From Longimicrobium sp. (GTDB taxonomy: Bacteria > Gemmatimonadota > Gemmatimonadetes > Longimicrobiales > Longimicrobiaceae): DNA of 38,691 bases. A program made the translations under genes and the position numbers. Below, in pieces: positions 7,491 to 16,036 of the stretch (position 1 is the stretch's first letter; each line of letters begins with the position of its first letter). The notes under the pieces are model-generated. The model had not been told where the DNA came from, made no database searches, and worked only from the letters and a program-made list of their open reading frames with translations. The DNA lies in NCBI GenBank assembly GCA_036389795.1, contig DASVWD010000215.1, positions 1-38,691 on the forward strand, written 5' to 3'.

Positions 7491-8812
7491 AACTCGACGT
7501 CGGGGGGCGGTCCGTCCTCATGGCGCTTGGTAAAGGTCGGACCACGCCACGCTGTCATTCGTCGCGGTACGTCCGCAAGAAGCTGGAACAACCGGTCCCA
7601 CGGGTAACCGGTTAGGGGTCTTGAGTCGTACTGTGGAACAGTACGCGTAGTACAATCTGACAAAAGCTTAGTTGCATCTCTGGCTTCGGCGGTACCGGCC
7701 ACTGCCCGTGCGGCGCCTTCACGCGCATATATCTCCGCGTGTTCCCACAGACCTAGCGACTGTGCACCAAATGCTAGGTTGTTAAACACGGCACTTCCAT
7801 GTACTGGAAAGCGCGTGATGAAATCGAGCGCTTTACCCATCGCTTCCATATACCGTGCTTTGTCTCCGCCACCAGCGACGGCCCTCGCGTAGGTACTCCA
7901 ACCAAGCGCCTGATCGACGGGAGCGATATTCGCCCGCGTCACCAACTCTAACAACGGCAGCGCTATTTCATACCTGCCCTGGCGAACAAATAGCATTCCA
8001 ATATCGTGAACGACAGCTGGGAAACGCGGGTTATGAACACCGTACCACTCTAGGCAATCGATTGCCGTCTCTGCAGCTTCATTGAAATATCCTAGGTCGG
8101 CCTGTAGCAGAAGGAGATCATGAGCGGTCCGCGCAGCGAGCCAGCGCTCGCCACTCTCCGACTTTGCTGCTCTGGCGGCCGCGTGAAAGTAATCAATTGC
8201 CGCTTGCACTTTACCCTGAGCAGCCCGAATCGTACCAAGCCCGAGGTTGCCTCGCACATACTGCGCCCACTGGGATTTATGCCTCGCAAAGTTGATTGCT
8301 CGCTCGTAGTAAACTTCCGCGCGAGAGGGCTGTCCCAGAAGCCGGTTCGTACGAGCTGCAAAATTTAATGCTCTCGGACTTTGCGGCAGGATAGCGGCAC
8401 ATGCCTCTGCATATTGAAGTGATGTGACCGTTAGCCCCTTACGCCCCGCCCACTTAGCGATCAATCTGCAAGCATCGGCAGCTTCAAAGGCACTCACATA
8501 TTCTTCAGAGTGCAATAATTGATAGAGCGTAGCAAGTGTTTTTCGGATGGCTCGAGGCGTAGCACTCGAGTAGGTGTGCACTTTCCGCACGGTAACGCGG
8601 ATGTAGTCTCTTCGATCGGGAGGAGTATCAGCCCAAAGGCGAACACCGCGTACTCGTAAGAACAACTCTGCAGCGAGCGGACCATCAACGCTCGACGCGA
8701 GCTCCTGAACGAATTCTAGAAAAGACCGCTCGCCCGGAAGAGCAATGGGACGCCTCCAATAGGTCCCACGCTCCAAACGATCCCGCGTCTTGCGCGTGCT
8801 AATGGTCGGCAA
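7487..8812 (-). CDS. TPR-repeat protein 2 (Rap-like size)
   Basis: This is a 441-residue cytoplasmic helical-repeat protein. After a short basic N-terminus and an LWADTPPDRRDYIRV element (shared in position with TPR genes 1 and 3) come TPR-like pairs: TSLQYAEACAAILPQSPRAL, RAEVYYERAINFARHKSQWA, QAAIDYFHAAARAAK and NEAAETAIDCLEWYG. A later unit is LWEHAEIYAREGAARAVAG. No signal peptide, HTH or catalytic motif is visible. Its stop codon overlaps that of the convergent 70-aa lipoprotein gene by 4 nt. Its codon use is clearly less GC-rich than purE or the RiPP cluster, suggesting separate origin. The likely job is binding a peptide or protein partner. Confidence 0.78.
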   Translation of the reverse strand: MPTISTRKTRDRLERGTYWRRPIALPGERSFLEFVQELASSVDGPLAAELFLRVRGVRLWADTPPDRRDYIRVTVRKVHTYSSATPRAIRKTLATLYQLLHSEEYVSAFEAADACRLIAKWAGRKGLTVTSLQYAEACAAILPQSPRALNFAARTNRLLGQPSRAEVYYERAINFARHKSQWAQYVRGNLGLGTIRAAQGKVQAAIDYFHAAARAAKSESGERWLAARTAHDLLLLQADLGYFNEAAETAIDCLEWYGVHNPRFPAVVHDIGMLFVRQGRYEIALPLLELVTRANIAPVDQALGWSTYARAVAGGGDKARYMEAMGKALDFITRFPVHGSAVFNNLAFGAQSLGLWEHAEIYAREGAARAVAGTAEARDATKLLSDCTTRTVPQYDSRPLTGYPWDRLFQLLADVPRRMTAWRGPTFTKRHEDGPPPDVEF

Positions 8813-9003
8813 CCCCTGGACAATTTGTTACCAGTCGACGAAGCGTACTGGCCCGATAATAACCATGCATATTCCCAGATTTTACCGGCGAACGTGTCCT
8901 CTTTGGATTTAAGCCGGGGTTCGTGGCGTTTCCAGAGCGGTATTATTAGACTGCGGACTGCCGGAATCGGCACAACCTCTTACCCCATCAAGGAGTAGAC
9001 GCC

Positions 9004-9183
9004 ATGAAAACCGCGCGCACTCTGTTCACCACCATGGTTGTGGTGGCAGCCACCGCCGCTTGCTCGGAACATCCGACCAAGACGGAACCCCTAACCACGC
9101 CGAGCGCTCTTTTCGACGGTAGTTCCCCGCCTCCTGACACCACCGGCGGGATGCGCGGCGGATCGTACGGATCAGGTCACTAA
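9004..9183 (+). CDS. 59-aa lipoprotein-type peptide with GGSYGSGH tail
   Basis: An AAGGAG ribosome site stands 9 bases before the ATG. MKTARTLFTTMVVVAATAAC is a lipoprotein signal peptide (Cys20). The mature part is about 40 residues and ends in GGMRGGSYGSGH, similar in character to the GYGMGSGS tail of the 70-aa peptide at 7278. The frame ends in TAA, which overlaps the TAG of the convergent TPR gene (9180-10484) by 4 nt. Signal peptide, Gly/Ser C-terminus and stop-overlap are all repeated in the 7278 pair, which argues that this small gene is real and functionally linked to the TPR gene. Confidence 0.7.
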   Translation: MKTARTLFTTMVVVAATAACSEHPTKTEPLTTPSALFDGSSPPPDTTGGMRGGSYGSGH

Positions 9184-10484
9184 GCCGGTGGGGATTCACC
9201 TGGTGGGCGTCCACGCTTCGGTCCGCTCCACAACCGGAGTTTGATCCGGCACGCCCGCGTTATGGTTTCAATGCGGTTTAAAGCCGGGGGGGGCGTTTCG
9301 GGCACCCCCGGCTCCCTTATCCGCACACGATCTAATAGCTCTAGCGAAGTTCGCTCTACTTCAAACATACGGCGCGCGCGTGCCACCTCAGCAGCGTTTC
9401 TTGCCACGTGTTCGGCAACATCCCAATCTTCTGCCAATTGTGCCGCGTATCCAAGACTCCGCAGAGTTGCAGGGGCGAATTCCGGATACGTTTCCAGCAG
9501 ATCCAAGGCCGTATCTCTCGCTTCGTGATACAAATCCGTGCGATGCGCACCCGCTGCCGCCTGCGCCATGGTTCCCCAAGCGAGCACCGGGTCTTGAGGG
9601 CGCCGCATTGTTTTGATCGCCTGTTGAAGCAGATTGAGAGCGGGAGAATAAAAGGCACAAGCTACGAAGAGATAAGCTACATCGTGCACCAAGAATGGCA
9701 CTAGCGGATGATGGATTGGATAATGATCAAGCGCGTTAAGTGCGTATTGCTCGCCTGCCTTGTATTGCTTTAATTCCGAACAAATCGCGAGCAGGTTATG
9801 TTCCGCCTCACCCGCCATTCGCATATGCCGCTCGTTGTAAGCTGCCCGAGCAGCCTTATCTATTATCCTACGTGCACGATCATACCGTCCCAAGCTGTAC
9901 ATTAGCCATCCGTAGCCAACAAACGCACTAAACTTCTCACCGAAGTCGTTGGCTAGGACTGCTAAGACACGGCCTCGAACATACCATGGGCCAGCACGGG
10001 CGGGCAGACCAGCACGCCGGCACGTACGAGCGGCTAAGTTCGCAAGAGAAGCGTCATTCGACTTCACCAGGGCTGCCGCTTCGGCAAAGTGGGCAGCCGT
10101 CTGCAGGTATGCCCGATCTTCGGCCCACTGGTATACCTGACGGCATGCCTCGGCTACCTCGTCCCGCACAAGATCAACGGGGGTGCGAACTAAATCGCGG
10201 AATCGCTCCAGGGATTCCATAATTTCGGGAATCGCTTTACCAGCGTCCGACCAAAGATCAGCGGGCGGTGGGTGGAACAGGTAAATGCGGTCCCCAGGGT
10301 CGGAGCGCGCCCATAGCGCGACGTCACGCAAGGATTCCCAAAGCGCCAATGCAACTAACCGCTCAGAACACAATTCATCCAAGATCTCGAAATCGCGGCG
10401 CCAACTTGGAATAGGCGGCACGATTTGCCGACGACTGGACCGCCGCGGCCTCCTGAGCGTTGCGCTTGAGCCGTTCGCTGTCAA
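9180..10484 (-). CDS. TPR-repeat protein 3 (Rap-like size)
   Basis: The 434-residue protein matches TPR proteins 1 and 2 in length and order. A basic N-terminus (RRPRRSSRRQIVPP) is followed by FEILDELCSERLVALALW (compare EILDELRSDLGMLLW in protein 1) and VALWARSDPGDRIYLF, then TPR-like helices: YLQTAAHFAEAAALVKSNDA, RYDRARRIIDKAARAA, KAGEQYALNALDHYP and WDVAEHVARNAAEVAR. The only start near the N-terminus is a TTG at 10484, just after an in-frame stop, so the true start is uncertain. It is cytoplasmic with no catalytic motif. It converges on the 59-aa lipoprotein gene with 4-nt stop overlap. Confidence 0.76.
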   Translation of the reverse strand: MTANGSSATLRRPRRSSRRQIVPPIPSWRRDFEILDELCSERLVALALWESLRDVALWARSDPGDRIYLFHPPPADLWSDAGKAIPEIMESLERFRDLVRTPVDLVRDEVAEACRQVYQWAEDRAYLQTAAHFAEAAALVKSNDASLANLAARTCRRAGLPARAGPWYVRGRVLAVLANDFGEKFSAFVGYGWLMYSLGRYDRARRIIDKAARAAYNERHMRMAGEAEHNLLAICSELKQYKAGEQYALNALDHYPIHHPLVPFLVHDVAYLFVACAFYSPALNLLQQAIKTMRRPQDPVLAWGTMAQAAAGAHRTDLYHEARDTALDLLETYPEFAPATLRSLGYAAQLAEDWDVAEHVARNAAEVARARRMFEVERTSLELLDRVRIREPGVPETPPPALNRIETITRACRIKLRLWSGPKRGRPPGESPPA

Positions 10485-10672
10485 CGGGATGTCTCAGGGC
10501 CGAGTGGTTACGATTGGGCGTAACACCCACACGTAAAGTGTACAGACGGACACCCTAAGATATGTAAAAAGGATCATGGCGCTAGAAGAGCGGAGGTGTG
10601 GACGTGACTCTTCGCAGCCCCAAGTAGCCGGGCAGCCGCCCAGGCACTTCCGCAAGAAGCCGCAAGGAGCGA

Positions 10673-10878
10673 TCTCCCGAGCGGCGTCCAAGCGCGATGG
10701 CGCGGCGCAGCCAATCCTCACCCAGGGTGAGGCGGCCGAACCCCGCGGTGAGCTGGCCGACCCGCATTGCGACCGACGCGTCGGCGGGGCTCGCGGCGGC
10801 AGCCGCTTGGGCGAACCACACGGCGGTCCGCGGGGCTCGGGCCGAGACCGCCCAGTCGGAGAAGCGCTCGCAGCAGTA
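10673..10878 (-). pseudogene. 206-bp duplicated fragment of TPR gene 1
   Basis: This is the second copy of 6279-6484, in the same orientation, with 8 mismatches by my count. On the minus strand it still encodes the TPR piece WFAQAAAAASPADASVAMRV and ...FGRLTLGEDWLRR in frame, but the flanks are unrelated to a TPR gene. It is therefore a fragment, not an expressed paralog. It may be a relic of a fourth TPR gene or of a recombination event. The flanks (10485-10672 and 10879-10921) hold no gene I can support. Confidence 0.8.
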
Positions 10879-10921
10879 CCTCCAGCGAGACGTTGTGAGA
10901 AGGCCCGCTCGCGAGAACCGC

Positions 10922-11380
10922 TTATTTTTCGTCAGTACCTCCGATTAAGCCCTGACGAATCTCTGCAACCCACGCGGGAACCTCCACGCCCCCGAACCGG
11001 AACGCCTCCTCGAACCCGTTGAGCACACGTACCTCTGCCCCGCTCCGGGACTGCCCGGGGACACGCCACAGCAGGCGGCGCAGGACTCCCGCAACCGTGC
11101 TGGTGGGAAGATCCCCGTGCACATCGCGGTCGTAGGACGCCAACCAGATTCGCACCTTCTGCTGGGTCTTCACGTATGGGGCAGCTCCGTCGATCAGTCC
11201 CCGTAGACCCGTGGGGGACATGCTCAGTTCGCGTGCCACCCCGCGGAGGGAGGTGCGCTCCACGGCCTCCCTGAGCGCCTCGCGGATTTGTCGAAACTCT
11301 TCGTCTTTCGCAGGCTCCTGCGGTTTCGACGGTTTCTTTTCTTTCTTCACGCTACGCTCGCGGCTGCAGTTCTCGTCCAC
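10922..11380 (-). CDS. Small helix-turn-helix protein, SPTGL family (paralog B)
   Basis: The frame encodes 152 residues from a GTG at 11380, or 142 from a GTG at 11350; neither has a strong ribosome site. A Lys-rich N-terminus precedes the HTH region RTSLRGVARELSMSPTGLRG, then LIDGAAPYVKT and RRLLWRVPGQSRSGAEVRVL, ending with EVPAWVAEIRQGL. It aligns nearly end to end with paralog A at 535-933, which argues that this is a conserved family and not chance. It stands alone, not in an operon, and just beside the duplicated TPR fragment. The role is probably transcriptional; the target is unknown. Confidence 0.8.
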   Translation of the reverse strand: MDENCSRERSVKKEKKPSKPQEPAKDEEFRQIREALREAVERTSLRGVARELSMSPTGLRGLIDGAAPYVKTQQKVRIWLASYDRDVHGDLPTSTVAGVLRRLLWRVPGQSRSGAEVRVLNGFEEAFRFGGVEVPAWVAEIRQGLIGGTDEK

Positions 11381-11921
11381 TCAGCAAGCGGAAAATACGC
11401 TCTGGACAAGACGAAGCAAGTGAGTGCCGGAAAGTGCCGGATAGAAACTCAGGAAGCGCTTTCCGACGACCACGCCACCGCCCACGCAGGCGAAAGCGGA
11501 GAGCGACCTTCAAGTGTATTCTGAATCCGGGCCGGGGCGGCGGGCGCTCTGGGTGGGACGAGTTGACGTGCGGGAACGCGGATCGCTTCGGGCAGCTTCT
11601 GCCACTGCTCCACCGTCAGGATCTCTACCGCGTCGAACAGTTGCTCGGAGAGCTGGACGGGACGGCTACGAGTCCGCTCTGGTCGAGCGTGTCCGCGAGG
11701 CCGCAGCGGCGTGCCAGCCCTCGGCCTCGACTCAACTCTGCGGCTGGGCCTGACACCTGAGCAACGGGAGCGCCTGCTTCAGGACGCGGAAGCTCTTGGA
11801 GCTTCGCCTCGCGCAGGAGCTCCGGAAGCTGCGTGAACTCGACCGGCTCCTGGTTCAAGTGCTGGCAGCGGTGTGGGACAACGCCGATGCACACTTACCG
11901 CCGTTGCTAGGCCCGGCCGGA
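11381..11921. other. 540-bp stretch without a clear gene
   Basis: No open frame here has a good start with convincing composition. Short plus-strand pieces read as helical protein in alternating frames (for example YESALVERVREAAAAC near 11670 and LRKLRELDRLLVQVLAAVWD near 11820), as if a gene has decayed by frameshifts. I cannot name the ancestor. Confidence 0.4.
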
Positions 11922-12911
11922 TCAACTCCCCAGCTTCGCAAGCGACTCCTGCGCGGGCTTGAAGTCCGGGTCGAGCGTCAGCGCGGCGCGGTATGAGGCA
12001 CGGGCTTGGTCGAGCTTCCCCTCGCGCTCGTAGATCATGCCTAGCCGCCAGTGTGCGGCGGAAAGGGGAGGCTCGCCAGCACGGGGGGTGTGGCGCAGGT
12101 AGCGCCGCAGCAGCACCGCGCCGCGTTCCATCTGGTTCCCGGTGAGCACGCTGAGCCGCGCGAGCTGGTAGTAGGCGGTCATCTCCTGTGGCTGACGTTG
12201 CATCAGGCGCTCGAAAACGCCCACGCTCGCATCGAGGCGCTGCATCTGCTCGTAGGTGTTCCCCAGCCCCACGTACAGGCCGACGCTGTCGGGGAAGTGG
12301 CGGAGGCCCGCCTCCAGTTCGCGCGCCGCGGCCGCCAGGTCGTCCTGCTCGCGGTAGACGGCGGCGTGGGCGTACACGCCCGCGTACGCGTTGCGCCGTC
12401 GGATCTCGCCCGCCTGTTCCAAAGCCCTCTCCCTGCCTCCCCCCAGCACGCCAGGGGCGAGCATGTAGAAGCGCATCAGTCCCCAGCGCGCCTCGACGCT
12501 GTTGGGCGCCAGCGACACGGCGGCCTCGAACTCGGTTTTGGCCTTGCGGGCAAGGAGGGCGCGGCGGATGACACTGGCGCGCATGGCCTTCAGTCCGTAC
12601 GCGTTTCCCAGGTTCAGGTGATGGTCGGCGCTGCGGCCGTCAAGTACCACGGCCCGCTCCAGCCACTCCACTGCGCGGTCGACGTCGCGCTCGGAGAGGT
12701 GCGTGAGCCCCACGTAGTAGGCGGCGCGAGCGTCGCGCGGATGGCTCTGCGCGTATGGCTCAATGGCGCGGCGAGCGGCGGCGTACTGCCCCTGCTCGAA
12801 CAGGCGCACCCCGCGGGCGATGGGGTCCTGCGCCAGGAGCGGCGGCGCGAAGAGCGCCAGGAGCACCGCGGCGGCGAGGATGCGGCGCGCGAGTTGGGAC
12901 GGTGACTGCAT
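11922..12911 (-). CDS. Exported TPR-repeat protein, 329 aa
   Basis: MQSPSQLARRILAAAVLLALF...LLAQD is a Sec signal peptide with a likely signal peptidase I site after LLAQ (about residue 28), so the protein acts outside the cytoplasm. The mature part is made of classic TPRs: GVRLFEQGQYAAARRAIEPY, RAAYYVGLTHLSERDVDRAV, ADHHLNLGNAYGLKA, GLYVGLGNTYEQMQRLDASV and SAAHWRLGMIYEREGKLDQA. It is unlike the three cytoplasmic 440-aa TPR proteins in repeat regularity and export. It lies 137 bp after the M28 peptidase gene on the same strand, at the end of the RiPP cluster. Membership of the cluster is uncertain. Confidence 0.85.
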   Translation of the reverse strand: MQSPSQLARRILAAAVLLALFAPPLLAQDPIARGVRLFEQGQYAAARRAIEPYAQSHPRDARAAYYVGLTHLSERDVDRAVEWLERAVVLDGRSADHHLNLGNAYGLKAMRASVIRRALLARKAKTEFEAAVSLAPNSVEARWGLMRFYMLAPGVLGGGRERALEQAGEIRRRNAYAGVYAHAAVYREQDDLAAAARELEAGLRHFPDSVGLYVGLGNTYEQMQRLDASVGVFERLMQRQPQEMTAYYQLARLSVLTGNQMERGAVLLRRYLRHTPRAGEPPLSAAHWRLGMIYEREGKLDQARASYRAALTLDPDFKPAQESLAKLGS

Positions 12912-13048
12912 GGTTGCGGCTCCGGGCTGGGGTAAGGGGAGTGCGCTGTCGCGATGGATCCGGATCGTCGGCCAGTCGGGCGATGCTCGCGCTTATCCTG
13001 TGGCGCATCGGGACCGTCGTCGGGCCAGTGCGCTCGATCTGCCCGCCG

Positions 13049-14599
13049 TTAGTGCAGCAGGTTCTCCAGGAACTCCACCATGCTGCGGGCGGGCTGGCGG
13101 CAGGCGCCGGGCCCGGGCTCAGAAGCCTGGGGAAGGGGCTCGGGATCTTCGGAAGCCAGGTACGCCAGCATGGCGAGCAGGACAGCGTTGGCCCGCAGGT
13201 CGTCGAAGACCAGCTTGTCGTACGTGTCGCGGTCGGTGTGCCAGGTGTAGCCGCGGTAGTCCCACTCCAGCGACTCGAGATTGAACGCGGGCGCGCCTCG
13301 ACAGACAAACGCCGCGTGATCGCTCCCGCCGTTCTCCCGCACGCCCGGTGCGCTTACCTCCACTCCACCGCCGAGGTCCGTGGGGACGCGCGAGAACCAG
13401 CTGGCGAAGCGGGCGCCGGCGCCCGGGAGCCCTTGCATGGAGACGCGGGTGACGCGCCCCGTCCCCTGGTCGAGGTTGAAGAGCGCGTGCAGCCCGCGCA
13501 CCACCTCCGGGTGGTCGTCGGCGAAAGCGAGCGAGCCGTTCAGCCCCTGCTCCTCGCCGCTCCAGTGCCCGGCCATGATCGTCCGCTTCGGGCGCGGAAC
13601 GAGTTCCTTCAGGATGCGCATGGCCTCCATCACGGCCACGGTGCCGGCGCCGTTGTCGGTCGCGCCGGACGCGGCGTCCCACGAATCAAGGTGTGCGGAG
13701 AGGACGACGTACTCCTCGGGCTCCTCCGACCCGGGGATCACTGCGAGGGTGTTGAAGACGTCCACATCGCCGTCGAACTTTCCTTCGGCGTCGATGCGCA
13801 GCACCGGGCCCTGGCGGTTTTCGGCGAGGCGGAAGACCAGGCCGTAGTCCTCGCACCCCAGGCCGAGCATGGGAGCGCGCAGCGTCCACGCGTTGAGCAC
13901 CGGGTGAGCGCCCCACCCCCCGGAGCGCGGGGCGGAGAGGACCCCCAGCACCCCGGCTTCTTCCAGCCGCACCGGCAGCCAGCGAGCGTCCGCGCCGCTC
14001 ATGGCCACGCGGCGAGCCCAGGCGGCGTCAATGTCGGCGCGCTCGCGCCGCATCCGCTCCAGCCCCTCGGGCGTGGCCCACCGCTCCCAGGTCTCGGGCG
14101 GCCGGCAGGTGCGCTGCGGGGCGGAGACGAGCACCCACTTCCCTTTTGCGGTCGCCAGCCACGCCTCGAATTCTGCGCGCGACGCGGCGGCGGGGAGGAC
14201 GACTGCCTCGCCCTCCAGCGGTCCCCCGGTGCCTGGGCTCCACGCCAGCAGGGTGCCTTCCAACGAGCGGACGCGAGGCTCCCGCAGGTCCACGTGGGTG
14301 ATCCCGCGGCGCCAGCCGGTCCAGGTCCCGTACTTCTCGCTCCGCGCCTCGATCCCCCAGGCGCGGTACTGGGCGACGGCCCACACGTGCGCCGCCGCGG
14401 CTCCGGGCGAGCCGGTGAGGCGCGGACCGATGGAGTCGAGGAGCGCCTGCGCCAGCGGCTCCAGCTGTGAGTCCTCCGTCCCCTCGCGGCGGATGGCCTC
14501 CAGCACGGCGTTGGCCGGAGGCGGAGCCTGCGCGATGACCCGGGCGGCGAGGGCGGCCGCGGCGAGGACAGCCGCGGCGAGGAGGAACGGGCGCTTCAT
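13049..14599 (-). CDS. Exported M28-family metallopeptidase (carboxypeptidase Q-like)
   Basis: The start is set at the ATG at 14599 (MKRPFLLAAAVLAAAALAAR..., a Sec signal peptide ending near AQ24) although the frame is open further upstream. Of 516 residues, the C-terminal half is a two-zinc M28 domain: H303 and D315 (SAHLDSWD, GATDNGAG), catalytic and ligand pair E349/E350 (WSGEEQG), D377 (NLDQGTG) and H454 (YTWHTDRDTY). All five metal positions are present, so activity is expected. The sequence around SAHLDSWD and GATDNGAG is typical of plasma glutamate carboxypeptidase/CPQ-type enzymes. It may degrade leader peptide or scavenge peptides in the periplasm. It lies within the same-strand run of the RiPP cluster, which makes a link possible but not certain. 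Confidence 0.92.
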   Translation of the reverse strand: MKRPFLLAAAVLAAAALAARVIAQAPPPANAVLEAIRREGTEDSQLEPLAQALLDSIGPRLTGSPGAAAAHVWAVAQYRAWGIEARSEKYGTWTGWRRGITHVDLREPRVRSLEGTLLAWSPGTGGPLEGEAVVLPAAASRAEFEAWLATAKGKWVLVSAPQRTCRPPETWERWATPEGLERMRRERADIDAAWARRVAMSGADARWLPVRLEEAGVLGVLSAPRSGGWGAHPVLNAWTLRAPMLGLGCEDYGLVFRLAENRQGPVLRIDAEGKFDGDVDVFNTLAVIPGSEEPEEYVVLSAHLDSWDAASGATDNGAGTVAVMEAMRILKELVPRPKRTIMAGHWSGEEQGLNGSLAFADDHPEVVRGLHALFNLDQGTGRVTRVSMQGLPGAGARFASWFSRVPTDLGGGVEVSAPGVRENGGSDHAAFVCRGAPAFNLESLEWDYRGYTWHTDRDTYDKLVFDDLRANAVLLAMLAYLASEDPEPLPQASEPGPGACRQPARSMVEFLENLLH

Positions 14600-14729
14600 G
14601 TCGCTGAAATGGTGCAACTGCGGGAGCCTGGTTGATGTGGCCGGTGCTGGATCGGATGGGTGCTGCCGGATGGGACCCTGCCCTCTCGACGCGCGCCGAC
14701 GATCCGACATACCAACGGGCGCGTCCGTC

Positions 14730-15917
14730 TCAGTCCGTCCGAAGGGCGGCGAGGATACGCTCCAGGAGCGCGTCGACGGCGGCCGAGGGGGCGGGTGGAC
14801 GGTCGCGCGGGCGCAGGCGCGCGTAGCCAGTGGCATCCGTCCGGCGGCGGAGCTCGTCCGCGCGGCGTGCGCGCTCGGCGGGACGGTCGCTGGCCGCCAG
14901 GAGGCGCAGAATCTCAATCTCCATCACCTCGTCGTCCAGGCGGCGCGCGCCCGCGGCCACGCGCCCGGCAAGGGTGCGCGCGGCGGCCGAGGGAACGTGA
15001 AGAACCGCGAGCGCCGCCAGCGCCTGCACGATCAGGAGCGCGGGGAGCTGCAGCCCCTCCAGCCCGCCCATCCGCCCGAAGACGGCCACCAGTTCACCCA
15101 GCGTGCCGGCCGCACTCGTCTCGTCGCCGGCCAGCAGAAGGAGTTCGGCACGGCGCACGTGCGCCACCATGCGGTCCCAGACGCTCCCCGCGCGCACGGC
15201 AGGCTCCACCTGCGCCAGGGCGACGTCCACTCGCCCCTCGCGCCCGAGGGCGATCCAGCGCGCCTCGCGCAGGAAGGCCGCGGCGCCGCCCGCGCCGCGC
15301 TCCGCGTCGCCGTCCGCCATCTCCCGCACCTCGGCCCAGCGGCCGGCGGCGAGAAGGACGCGGAGCCCGTCGATTGCCCACGCGGTGCGGGCGAAGCGCT
15401 CCAGCCCGGCGGGTTCCCACCCTGCGGCCTTCCAGTGCGCGGGGATGATGGCGCGTCCGGCGAGCGACACGGGCGCATCCATCCGGCAGGCGCGCACCTC
15501 GGCATAGTGGCGTAGTGCGGCGGCGGCGTGGCCGCGCAGGGCGTGCAGGCGGCCCAGGTTTATCCAGGGCTGCAGCGCCAGCGCCAGGAGCGCTCCCTCC
15601 CCCGTGCGGTCGGCGCCCGCCTGCAGCCAGGCGACCTGCGCGCGCACGACGCGCTCGGCATCGTCAAGCCGGCCGGCATGCGCGAGGATGAGCGAGGCGT
15701 TGTTCCCGCACCCGGTGACTGTCCGCGCCCGGCCTATCACGTCGGGCTCGGCGAGTGCGGTGGCCAAGCTCCCGGAGAGATCCTCGGCCCACGCTCCCAG
15801 CGGGCGCCGCGCGGGCTGCTCGTTGACCGTGAGCAGGCGCACCCCGGGAAGCGCCGCCGCGTGCGAGTTCGGCGTCAGGGGCGGAGCGAGGGTTGGGGCG
15901 GCCAGTGCGGCACTCAT
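14730..15917 (-). CDS. Helical-repeat (TPR-like) protein, 395 aa
   Basis: The protein has no signal peptide and consists of Ala-rich helical pairs resembling degenerate TPRs: NASLILAHAGRLDDAERVVR, INLGRLHALRGHAAAALRHY and AAFLREARWIALGREGR. No catalytic motif is visible. A VTGCGNNASL element near residue 70 and a basic C-terminus (ELRRRTDATGYARL) stand out. It starts 119 bp after the fatty acyl-AMP ligase gene on the same strand. TPR-type proteins in biosynthetic clusters often scaffold or regulate, but I do not recognise this one. Confidence 0.75.
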   Translation of the reverse strand: MSAALAAPTLAPPLTPNSHAAALPGVRLLTVNEQPARRPLGAWAEDLSGSLATALAEPDVIGRARTVTGCGNNASLILAHAGRLDDAERVVRAQVAWLQAGADRTGEGALLALALQPWINLGRLHALRGHAAAALRHYAEVRACRMDAPVSLAGRAIIPAHWKAAGWEPAGLERFARTAWAIDGLRVLLAAGRWAEVREMADGDAERGAGGAAAFLREARWIALGREGRVDVALAQVEPAVRAGSVWDRMVAHVRRAELLLLAGDETSAAGTLGELVAVFGRMGGLEGLQLPALLIVQALAALAVLHVPSAAARTLAGRVAAGARRLDDEVMEIEILRLLAASDRPAERARRADELRRRTDATGYARLRPRDRPPAPSAAVDALLERILAALRTD

Positions 15918-16036
15918 CGGGATACATCCGGCAAGAGGATAGACTCACACACAGACGCAAATAAGATCACGAAGTAGAATCGCCTGGCCACGCTCGCGAT
16001 CGCGGCCCACCGGGTCGGGAGACGAGCCTCGACCCT

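Noticed and set aside
12755-14470. Long plus-strand open frame of 571 codons opposite the M28 peptidase gene
   Set aside because: Composition is Arg/Gly/Ala/Pro-rich, as expected for the antisense of a GC-rich gene; the minus frame has complete M28 motifs.
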